Shown here piece after piece: positions 1 to 5,122 of a DNA stretch of 5,252 nucleotides. Below the pieces are notes generated by a model that worked only from the letters and a program-made list of their open reading frames with translations, made no database searches and had not been told where the DNA came from. A program made the position numbers and the translations under genes. Origin of the DNA: WHTB01 sp050699035 (GTDB lineage: Bacteria; Actinomycetota; Actinomycetes; Propionibacteriales; Nocardioidaceae); contig JBOHDE010000253.1 in the NCBI GenBank assembly GCA_050699035.1, positions 1 through 5,252 of the forward strand, read 5' to 3'. Position 1 is the first letter of the stretch, and each line of letters starts with the position of its first letter.

Positions 1-37
1 CGTTTCGCGGTCGTACGTTTCGTGGCCGCACGTTTCG
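1..37 (-). repeat. 15-bp tandem units encoding a Lys-Arg pentapeptide tail
   Basis: CGTTTCG recurs on the plus strand at 1-7, 16-22 and 31-37, an exact 15-bp period. On the coding (minus) strand each unit carries an AAA-CGT (Lys-Arg) dipeptide inside a five-residue repeat. The array probably continues beyond the left edge. AAA for Lys is notable in such GC-rich DNA and suggests the units arose by duplication rather than by convergent selection on the protein. Confidence 0.6.
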
Positions 38-242
38 CCGAGGTGCGTCGCGCCGGAGCCGGCTCGCCCTCGAGGGCACGCAACCGACCCTCCAGCTCAC
101 GGATCCTTCGCTCCTGACTGTCGAGCCGGTCGCGCAGCGGCCGCAGACCCTCCTCCACGCGCCACCTGATCGCGCGGTCGACACGTGCGCTGATCTTTCC
201 GACCCCCGGGATCTCGGAGGGACGGAACCGACTCTTGGCCAT
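1..242 (-). CDS. Hypothetical small basic coiled-coil protein, 3' end outside the window
   Basis: I do not recognise this family. Eighty codons are visible from an ATG at 242, and the frame stays open to the left edge, so the C-terminus is missing. Residues 1-20 (MAKSRFRPSEIPGVGKISAR) are basic. Residues about 20-60 are rich in Arg, Glu and Leu with heptad-like spacing (LRPLRDRLD, RRIRELEGRLRALEGE), which suggests an amphipathic helix or short coiled coil. From about residue 66 the chain becomes an Ala/Thr/Lys/Arg tail (SAKRA-ATKRT-TAKR), like the tails of histone-like or nucleic-acid-binding actinobacterial proteins. There is no membrane segment or signal peptide. The start is supported by GAGAGG 9 nt upstream. 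The gene is divergent from the NuoD-like gene and shares its 141-bp upstream region. Gene reality is likely; function is unknown. Confidence 0.7.
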   Translation of the reverse strand, partial: MAKSRFRPSEIPGVGKISARVDRAIRWRVEEGLRPLRDRLDSQERRIRELEGRLRALEGEPAPARRTSAKRAATKRTTAK

Positions 243-251
243 GGGAATACG

Positions 252-257
252 CCTCTC
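252..257 (-). promoter_or_regulatory. Ribosome binding site of the basic coiled-coil gene
   Basis: The minus strand reads GAGAGG, followed by 9 nt and then the ATG at 242-240. It is a purine-rich Shine-Dalgarno-like match at acceptable spacing and supports that start. Confidence 0.5.
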
Positions 258-296
258 GGGACTTGCAGGGATCCGGCCTCGACACCGCGGGGCGTC

Positions 297-316
297 GGTG
301 CTCGGCGGCGAGCACC
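297..316. repeat. Perfect inverted repeat in the divergent intergenic region
   Basis: GGTGCTCG-GCGG-CGAGCACC is a perfect 8-bp-arm inverted repeat with a 4-base centre. It lies 54 bp from the start of the leftward gene (242) and 67 bp from the start of the NuoD-like gene (384). No T-run follows on either strand, so it does not look like an intrinsic terminator. It could be an operator for the divergent pair or an RNA hairpin in a leader. GC-rich DNA yields such palindromes by chance fairly often, so the functional call is weak. Confidence 0.35.
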
Positions 317-383
317 CGGCCGATCATGGCATACCCGAGGCGCCGTCTGCCCAACCCCTCGGCGATCGTGACAGCATGCACTC

Positions 384-1577
384 ATGACCGAGCAGCGCAT
401 CGTCGGCCTGGGAGCGGGGGCGACCGGCTTCCGCAGCTACGAGCGCGGCGGTGGTGACGAGCTCGCGACCGAGGACATGGTCCTCAACATCGGGCCGCAG
501 CATCCGGCGACGCACGGGGTGCTCCGGCTCAAGCTGACCCTCGACGGTGAACGCATCGTCGCCTGCGAGCCGATCGTGGGCTACATGCACCGTGGCGTGG
601 AGAAGCTGTTCGAGGTGCGCGACTATCGCCAGATCATCGTGCTCGCCAACCGGCACGACTGGCTGTCCGCGTTCTCGTCCGAGCTCGGAGTCGTGCTCGC
701 GGTCGAGCGGATGCTCGGCATGGAGGTGCCGGTCCGCGCCACCTGGAGCCGTACCCTGCTGGCCGAGCTGAACCGCGTCCTCAACCACCTGATGTTCCTC
801 GGCTCGTACCCGTTGGAGATCGGGGCGATCACGCCGATCTTCTACGCCTTCCGCGAACGCGAGACGATCCAGCAGGTGATGGAGGAGCTGTCCGGCGGCC
901 GGATGCACTACATGTTCAACCGGGTCGGTGGTCTGAAGGAGGACCTGCCCGCCGGGTGGCTCGACCGGGCCGCCGCGGCCGTGGGCGCGGTCCGCCGCCG
1001 GCTGCCCGAGATCCGGCAGATCATCCTCGGCAACGAGATCTTCAAGGCCCGCACCCAAGGCGTCGGACGGCTGTCACCCGAGCTGGTCCAGGCGTACGGC
1101 GTCTCGGGACCGATCGCCCGCGCCTCCGGCGTCGACTTCGACCTGCGCCGCGACGAGCCGTACCTCGCCTACGACGAGCTGGCCGCCGACGGCGTGCTGC
1201 GCGTGGTGAACCGCGACGAGGGCGACTGCTATGCGCGGTTCTCGGTGCTGTTCGACCAGGTGCAGGTGTCCCTCGACCTGGCCGACGCGTGCATCGAGCG
1301 GCTGCGCAGCCTGCCGGCCGGCCCGATCAACCAGCGGCTGCCGAAGATCCTGAAGGCACCCGAGGGCGCGACGTACTGCTGGACCGAGAACCCGCTCGGC
1401 ATGAACGGCTACTACCTGGTGTCGCGCGGTGAGAAGACGCCGTGGCGGCTGAAGCTGCGGTCGGCGTCCTTCAACAACATCGCGGTGCTCCCCGAGGTGC
1501 TGGGCGGCTGCGTGGTCGCCGACATGGTCGCGATCCTCGGCTCGATGTTCTTCGTCGTCGGCGACATCGACAAGTAG
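384..1577 (+). CDS. nuoD: Orphan NADH-quinone oxidoreductase subunit D-like protein (NuoD2 type)
   Basis: This 397-residue protein is homologous to the 49-kDa subunit of respiratory complex I (NuoD/Nqo4), the peripheral-arm subunit that forms the quinone pocket with NuoB. Family signatures run in order: NIGPQHPATHGVLRL (35-49), GYMHRGVEKLFE (66-77), AVERMLGMEVPVRA (106-119), GAITPIFYAFRERETI (147-162), RVGGLKEDLP (180-189), ARTQGVG (222-228), GYYLVSRG (342-349) and a C-terminus resembling the family ending (VVGDIDK). By my recalled, by-eye alignment with Thermus Nqo4, the quinone-site His is kept (H44), but the conserved Tyr is Trp (W93), its Asp partner is Glu (E145), the HHFK-containing segment before the C-terminal domain (about 25 residues) is absent, and terminal Arg is Lys. 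The CxxC pairs of [NiFe]-hydrogenases are missing. The ATG at 384 gives a normal N-terminal length, but no clear Shine-Dalgarno precedes it; ATG 477 is the alternative. No other nuo gene is nearby, so its complex is unknown. Confidence 0.93.
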   Translation: MTEQRIVGLGAGATGFRSYERGGGDELATEDMVLNIGPQHPATHGVLRLKLTLDGERIVACEPIVGYMHRGVEKLFEVRDYRQIIVLANRHDWLSAFSSELGVVLAVERMLGMEVPVRATWSRTLLAELNRVLNHLMFLGSYPLEIGAITPIFYAFRERETIQQVMEELSGGRMHYMFNRVGGLKEDLPAGWLDRAAAAVGAVRRRLPEIRQIILGNEIFKARTQGVGRLSPELVQAYGVSGPIARASGVDFDLRRDEPYLAYDELAADGVLRVVNRDEGDCYARFSVLFDQVQVSLDLADACIERLRSLPAGPINQRLPKILKAPEGATYCWTENPLGMNGYYLVSRGEKTPWRLKLRSASFNNIAVLPEVLGGCVVADMVAILGSMFFVVGDIDK

Positions 1578-1591
1578 CGACCCCTAGCCGG

Positions 1592-2221
1592 TCAGGCGTG
1601 CTGGCGTGCCTCCGCCGGCTCGGCCCGCTCGTCCCAGGCCAACAGGTCGACGACCGTCGGCATCTCGTCGTGCGCACCGCTCTCGACTCGGTGGGAGCCG
1701 CGCTCCGTCAGCTGCTCCTCGGCTGCCGCGACCTCGTCGACCAGCCCTGGCTGCTCCCATTCGAGCTCGGCGATCGTTGCCCTGAGGCGGGCGATCTCCT
1801 GCTCGGCCCGGGCCAGCGCCGCCGTGTTGCGCTCGGCCGCCTGCTCGGCGAGCTCGGCTCGCTTCTCGGCCAGCCGCAACGTCGCCTTCAGCCGTTCGAG
1901 GGTCGCGCCGTGGTCGTCCACCTTCTGCCGCATCGCCGCGGCGAACGCGGAGTTCTCGGTGGCTCGACGCGCCGCCAGCGAGGCGTACGCCTGGGCCTGC
2001 TCCGCCCGGTCGGCCGCGTTCTGGATCCGGGCCGCCCGCAGCTCGTTGCTGAGAATCCGGGCGGCGGCGACACCGGCGACCAAGGCGAACACCGCCGCAG
2101 ACCCGAGCCACAACGCACCCCGACTGACCAACGCGCCGGCCACGACAAGGGCGGCCGCGACGAGGAGGGCGACGGCAAGGGTGATGCGCACGCTGCGCTG
2201 GACGCGACGGTTGGATGGCAT
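1592..2221 (-). CDS. Two-helix membrane protein with a long coiled coil and conserved-looking C-terminal motif
   Basis: This 209-residue protein of unknown function has a short basic N-terminus (MPSNRRVQRSVR), two hydrophobic helices (about 12-33 and 36-54) and a charged, Ala/Glu/Arg-rich region from about 58 to 155 that reads as a continuous coiled coil (AEKRAELAEQAAERN and similar). The C-terminal tail (about 160-209) is acidic and contains MPTVVDLLAWDER at 187-199, a compact motif that looks constrained. The topology is probably a hairpin with both ends cytoplasmic, the coiled coil reaching into the cytoplasm. ATG 2221 is chosen because it precedes the first membrane helix directly. In-frame upstream starts would overlap the DUF3180 gene. 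No good Shine-Dalgarno is visible. It lies 91 bp after the DUF3180 gene on the same strand, so it may be read through from the folate operon or have its own promoter. Its stop is 14 bp from the stop of the convergent NuoD-like gene. Confidence 0.8.
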   Translation of the reverse strand: MPSNRRVQRSVRITLAVALLVAAALVVAGALVSRGALWLGSAAVFALVAGVAAARILSNELRAARIQNAADRAEQAQAYASLAARRATENSAFAAAMRQKVDDHGATLERLKATLRLAEKRAELAEQAAERNTAALARAEQEIARLRATIAELEWEQPGLVDEVAAAEEQLTERGSHRVESGAHDEMPTVVDLLAWDERAEPAEARQHA

Positions 2222-2244
2222 GCCCGAGACTTTACGACGGCACC

Positions 2245-2275
2245 TGTATACCGCCCGCGGGGCGCGCCGCCTCAA
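2245..2275 (-). promoter_or_regulatory. Weak candidate promoter for the coiled-coil membrane protein
   Basis: On the minus strand TTGAGG (2270-2275) and TATACA (2245-2250) resemble -35 and -10 boxes, separated by 19 bp, which is longer than the usual 17. They would give a leader of about 20 nt before the ATG at 2221. The flanking 2271-2316 stretch is locally AT-richer than the rest of the window. Support is by resemblance only. Confidence 0.25.
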
Positions 2276-2312
2276 CCAATTTGTGACCACCAGAACGGTG
2301 ACTTTGACCGCT

Positions 2313-2822
2313 TCAAGCACCCTCGGTGGTCTTCTCCTCACCCTCGGTGTCGGCCTTGTCGTCAGGCCCGCGCGGCACCATGCAGGCCCGCTCGAGCAGC
2401 AGCGCCGCCACGACGATGAGCAGTGCCGCGAGGGCGGCGACACCGCTACGGATCACCCGGTCCCGCGGCGCGTCGTACGCGAGGGCGTCGACGTACTGCG
2501 CGGCGTACCCGAGGTACATGCCGACGAAGAACGCGCCGACCACCGACGACGCCTTGGCCAGCACCAGGAAGTTGACGGCGCGGTGCGGGTCGATCCGCAG
2601 GCGCTGGCGATGCAGCTGCCACCAGGTCTGCCAGGCGATCCCGGCGAGGACGGCCCCGGCGAACAGCAACGTCAGCACCGACACCCACGGCACCGTCGGG
2701 ACCGAGCCGCCCGTCTGACGGAGCACCGGGACCCCGAACCACCCGAGGACCACGCCGGCAGCGGTGATGCCGGCCAGCATGCGCAGCCGGGTCGCGTGGA
2801 GCCGACCTGGCCGCTCCGTCAC
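2313..2822 (-). CDS. DUF3180 family membrane protein
   Basis: This 169-residue integral membrane protein matches the actinobacterial DUF3180 pattern. It has four hydrophobic helices (about 14-35, 45-66, 85-106, 125-145), the motif LAKASSVVGAFFVGMYLGY (88-106), a Leu/Ala-rich last helix ending LLLERACMVP, and a short acidic tail with DDKADTEGEEK. Basic residues between helices 2 and 3 (HRQRLR) suggest that this loop is cytoplasmic. The GTG at 2822 is chosen because it overlaps the folK stop as GTGA (4 bp), with GAG 5 nt upstream as a minimal ribosome site. Longer in-frame versions would run deep into folK and add an Arg-rich non-native N-terminus. No biochemical role is known to me. Its fixed place after folK suggests a link to folate or pterin metabolism or merely a conserved transcription unit. 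Confidence 0.87.
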   Translation of the reverse strand: MTERPGRLHATRLRMLAGITAAGVVLGWFGVPVLRQTGGSVPTVPWVSVLTLLFAGAVLAGIAWQTWWQLHRQRLRIDPHRAVNFLVLAKASSVVGAFFVGMYLGYAAQYVDALAYDAPRDRVIRSGVAALAALLIVVAALLLERACMVPRGPDDKADTEGEEKTTEGA

Positions 2823-3385
2823 GGCAGCTCGAGCGCCACGTCGTCGCGCCTGCGTACGCCGGCCGCGTCGACCGCGCCGATCAGATCGGCGATACGTCCC
2901 TGCCCGGGGATCTCGCCGTTCGGGTCGATGTCGAGCCATGGCTGCAGCACGAAGGCCCGCTCGTGCGCCCGCGGATGGGGCAAGGTGAGCGTGTCCCTGG
3001 TGACCTGCTTGTCACCGAGCACGAGCAGGTCGATGTCGAGGGTGCGAGGGGCGTTGCGCTCCCCGCGTTCACGGCCGAACGCGTCCTCAACGGCAAGGCA
3101 GCGCTCGAGCAGCGTGTCGGCCGACAGGGTTGTGTCGACGATGAGTACGGCGTTGAGGAAGTCGTCGGACTCGACCGGGCTGTCGACCGGCGCCGTCTCG
3201 TACACCGGCGACCGGTCGACCAGATAGACGTCCGGTGTGTCCGCCAGCGAGGAGACCGCACCCTGGATGTTGGCCTCCCGGTCCCCGAGGTTGCTGCCCA
3301 GCGACAGCACCGCACGGCGGAACGGTCGCATCTGGCCGGACAGGGTGTCGGTGTCGACGATGTGCGGGTTCGGCGTCTCAGTCAC
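2819..3385 (-). CDS. folK: 2-amino-4-hydroxy-6-hydroxymethyldihydropteridine pyrophosphokinase
   Basis: FolK transfers pyrophosphate from ATP to 6-hydroxymethyl-7,8-dihydropterin, giving the substrate of FolP in cytosolic folate synthesis. The 188-residue protein shows the family signatures in order: AVLSLGSNLGDREANI (25-40), VYETAPVDSPVESDDFLNAV (61-80), the loop with ERGERNAPRTLDIDLLVLG (106-124), and LTLPHPRAHERAFVLQPW (133-150). D117 and D119 of DIDLL correspond to the two Mg-binding aspartates of the family, and R114 precedes them as in E. coli HPPK. The N-terminus has about 20 extra residues before the core and the C-terminus is also longer than the E. coli form (159 residues). GTG 3385 is chosen because it overlaps the folB stop as GTGA and has GGAG 6 nt upstream. 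It is translationally coupled on both sides. Confidence 0.96.
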   Translation of the reverse strand: MTETPNPHIVDTDTLSGQMRPFRRAVLSLGSNLGDREANIQGAVSSLADTPDVYLVDRSPVYETAPVDSPVESDDFLNAVLIVDTTLSADTLLERCLAVEDAFGRERGERNAPRTLDIDLLVLGDKQVTRDTLTLPHPRAHERAFVLQPWLDIDPNGEIPGQGRIADLIGAVDAAGVRRRDDVALELP

Positions 3386-3789
3386 TGACTGCTCCGGTGA
3401 ATTGTGAGGGTGACGTCGTCGAACGGCACCTCGATGGGGGCTTGCGGCTTGTGCACCGTGACCTCGACCCACTGGACGAGGGGCTCGGCGAGGCACAGGT
3501 CGGCCAGGCGGCGGGCAAGCGTTTCGATCAGGTCTACGGGGTCGGACTCGATGGCTTCCTTGATCTGGAGGCTCAGACGACCATAGTCGACTGTCTGGGA
3601 CAGGTCGTCGGCCAGTCCCGCCGCCGACGTGTCCAGCCCGAGAACGGCGTCGACGACGAACTCCTGCCCGTCGCGGCGCTCATGGTCGAACACACCGTGG
3701 TGACCATGGGCGCGGATGCCGCGCAGTGTCAGGCGGTCCGCCGCGGCCTGACGGGTCGCCGCGACGGCCGCGGCTGGTGGCTCACCCAT
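3382..3789 (-). CDS. folB: Dihydroneopterin aldolase
   Basis: FolB cleaves 7,8-dihydroneopterin to 6-hydroxymethyl-7,8-dihydropterin and glycolaldehyde, feeding FolK. The 135-residue protein is of usual length with about 18 extra N-terminal residues. Visible motifs are RGIRAHGHHGVFDHERRDGQ (23-42), VDYG (67-70), LIETLARRLAD (87-97) and VHKPQAPIE (112-120). By comparison with the S. aureus enzyme, E37, Y69, E89 and K114 are the expected pterin-binding and catalytic residues, and all are present. Family members assemble as octamers of tetrameric rings. The ATG at 3789 overlaps the upstream stop by one base (TGATG) and has AAGGAG 4 nt ahead, the best ribosome site in the operon. The start is therefore well supported. 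Confidence 0.96.
   Translation of the reverse strand: MGEPPAAAVAATRQAAADRLTLRGIRAHGHHGVFDHERRDGQEFVVDAVLGLDTSAAGLADDLSQTVDYGRLSLQIKEAIESDPVDLIETLARRLADLCLAEPLVQWVEVTVHKPQAPIEVPFDDVTLTIHRSSQ
3392..3395 (-). promoter_or_regulatory. Ribosome binding site of folK
   Basis: GGAG on the minus strand lies 6 nt before the GTG start at 3385, inside the last codons of folB. Together with the GTGA overlap it decides the folK start. Confidence 0.6.
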
Positions 3790-4211
3790 CAGTCTCCTTC
3801 GTCGGACCCCGGCTTCGACAGTACCGGTGACGCGTGGTGGATCCACAACCGCCAACCCTCGGGACGCCTCAGGAACACGTTCGTGGTCACCGCCTTCCCG
3901 CCGGAGAAGCCAGGCTCGGTCTGCCCCTCCGCCGCGGCCAGCACGTTCTCGGTGCAGGTCACCGAGGCGACGTCGCCAACAACGGTCGTCTCGACATCGG
4001 TAAGGATGAACTGGATGTACGGCGTGTTGGCCATCACGACGGCCCACGAACGGCGTACCGCCGCCGCGCCCACCACCGGGCTCCAGCCAGGATGGATGCA
4101 TACCGCGTGCCCGTCGGGCACCCACAGGTCCTGCATCGCATCGAGGTCGCCGGCCTCGAACGCCGAGTAGAAGCCGGCGTTCGCCGCCTGGACCTGCTCA
4201 GCCGCCGTCAT
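3789..4211 (-). CDS. NTF2/SnoaL-like fold protein in the folate operon
   Basis: This 140-residue protein has the pattern of the SnoaL-like branch of the NTF2 superfamily: an N-terminal helix with FYSAFEAGDLDAMQDLW (14-30), then DGHAVCIHPGW (33-43), VVGAAAVRRSWAVVM (46-60), a strand pair TDVETTVVGDVASVTCTENV (71-90) and a closing strand pair NVFLRRPEGWRLWIHHAS (111-128). The cone-shaped fold usually has a pocket; H40, W43, W56, H125 and H126 are candidate pocket residues. No catalytic role is known to me. ATG 4211 overlaps the folP stop as ATGA; only a distant GAGG precedes it, so expression probably depends on coupling to folP. The tight placement between folP and folB argues for a role in folate metabolism, but this is inference from context. 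A detoxifying or ligand-binding role is equally possible. Confidence 0.9.
   Translation of the reverse strand: MTAAEQVQAANAGFYSAFEAGDLDAMQDLWVPDGHAVCIHPGWSPVVGAAAVRRSWAVVMANTPYIQFILTDVETTVVGDVASVTCTENVLAAAEGQTEPGFSGGKAVTTNVFLRRPEGWRLWIHHASPVLSKPGSDEGD
3794..3799 (-). promoter_or_regulatory. Strong ribosome binding site of folB
   Basis: AAGGAG on the minus strand lies 4 nt before the ATG at 3789, within the final codons of the NTF2-like gene. It is the strongest Shine-Dalgarno match in the operon, so folB can probably be initiated independently of coupling. Confidence 0.65.
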
Positions 4212-5089
4212 CGGGCCGCCGGCCTCGCCGGCTCGGCCGCGAGCCGCGCCACCACGCGGACTGCATCGACGACCGCGGGTACGACGTGGACCCGGACGCA
4301 CCACACTCCGGCCGCGGCCGCGAGCGTACTCACCGCCGCGGACGCCGCATCGAGCGACGACGGGTCGCGGGTGTTGTCAGCGTCGCCGAGCAAGCGGCCG
4401 AGGAAACGCTTGCGCGATGCCGCGAGTAGGACCGGACGGCCGAGTGCGTGCATGGCATCGAGGTTCGCCAGCAGCGCCCAGTTGTGCTCGGCGGTCTTGG
4501 CGAACCCGAGGCCCGGGTCGAGGACCACGCGGGCAGAGTCGATGCCGGCGTCCAGCGCGGCTTCCAGCCGAGGCCGCAGCTCGCTCACCACGTCGGCGAC
4601 GACGTCGGCGTACTCCGCACGCTGTTGCATCCGGTCGGAGTGGCCGCGCCAGTGCATCAGGACGTACGGCACCTCGAGGTCGGCGACGGTCGCCAGCATC
4701 GCGGGGTCGCCGAGGCCTCCGGACACGTCGTTGACCAGCTGCGCACCGGCCTCCACCGCGGCGACTGCGACCTCGGCACGCATGGTGTCGATCGATACGA
4801 CCGCGCCGGCGTCGGACAGCCGATGGACGACCGGCAGCACGCGCCGCAGCTCCTCCTCGACCGGCGGCCGCTGCGCACCGGGCCGGGTCGACTCGCCGCC
4901 GATGTCGACCAGGTCCGCCCCCTGCTCGACCAGCTCGAGCCCGTGGGCCACGGCCTGCTCCGGCTCGAGCCATTGCCCCCCGTCGGAGAACGAGTCGGGC
5001 GTGACGTTGACCACGCCCATCACCAGGCATCGGCCGGGGGCAGGCAGACCGGGCACCGCCGCGGGCTCGGGGGTCGGACGGCTCAGCAC
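4208..5089 (-). CDS. folP: Dihydropteroate synthase
   Basis: FolP condenses 6-hydroxymethyl-7,8-dihydropterin pyrophosphate with p-aminobenzoate to 7,8-dihydropteroate; it is the sulfonamide target. The 293-residue TIM-barrel protein carries MGVVNVTPDSFSDGG (24-38), DLVDIGGESTRPGA (59-72), SIDTMR (99-104), QLVNDVSGG (117-125), LMHWRG (144-149), VVLDPGLGFAKTAEHNWALL (188-207), AASRKRFLG (223-231) and VRVH (265-268). The pABA-loop motif TPDSFSDGG and the SRK motif are intact, so nothing suggests built-in sulfonamide resistance. The family's common HDV after RV is HVV here (V269). GTG 5089 is chosen because GGTGG lies 5 nt upstream; a GTG at 5098 would add three residues and is the alternative. 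It is the first visible gene of the operon, directly after the repeat block. Confidence 0.95.
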   Translation of the reverse strand: MLSRPTPEPAAVPGLPAPGRCLVMGVVNVTPDSFSDGGQWLEPEQAVAHGLELVEQGADLVDIGGESTRPGAQRPPVEEELRRVLPVVHRLSDAGAVVSIDTMRAEVAVAAVEAGAQLVNDVSGGLGDPAMLATVADLEVPYVLMHWRGHSDRMQQRAEYADVVADVVSELRPRLEAALDAGIDSARVVLDPGLGFAKTAEHNWALLANLDAMHALGRPVLLAASRKRFLGRLLGDADNTRDPSSLDAASAAVSTLAAAAGVWCVRVHVVPAVVDAVRVVARLAAEPARPAAR

Positions 5090-5094
5090 GGCGA

Positions 5095-5099
5095 CCACC
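5095..5099 (-). promoter_or_regulatory. Probable ribosome binding site of folP
   Basis: GGTGG on the minus strand lies 5 nt before the GTG at 5089. The GTG at 5098 has no comparable site at good spacing, so this favours the shorter start. Confidence 0.4.
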
Positions 5100-5122
5100 C
5101 TACGCGGGCGTCACCACCCCCG

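Noticed and set aside
324..1058. Minus-strand open frame of 244 codons opposite the NuoD-like gene
   Set aside because: The plus-strand frame carries all NuoD signatures; the antisense translation is His/Asp/Glu-rich low-complexity shadow sequence.
384..1577. [NiFe]-hydrogenase large subunit
   Set aside because: The N- and C-terminal CxxC metal ligands are absent; the four cysteines (61, 282, 332, 376) are isolated, while NuoD-specific motifs are present.
2276..2312. Terminator for the folate operon just after the DUF3180 stop
   Set aside because: Only a 4-bp stem (CACC/GGTG) with no T-run on the minus strand is present, so an intrinsic terminator is not supported.
2222..2443. N-terminal extension of the coiled-coil membrane protein to an ATG at 2443
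   Set aside because: It would overlap the DUF3180 gene by about 130 bp and add a Cys/Ser/Arg-rich stretch before a normal membrane-protein N-terminus at 2221.
1824..3227. Plus-strand open frame of 467 codons antisense to the coiled-coil, DUF3180 and folK genes
   Set aside because: It runs opposite three well-supported genes, has a Ser/Arg/Ala/Pro composition typical of shadow frames in high-GC DNA, and shows no recognisable domain.
3235..4170. Plus-strand open frame of 311 codons antisense to folK, folB and the NTF2-like gene
   Set aside because: It is the complement of clearly homologous coding sequence with diagnostic motifs, and its own translation has no family resemblance.
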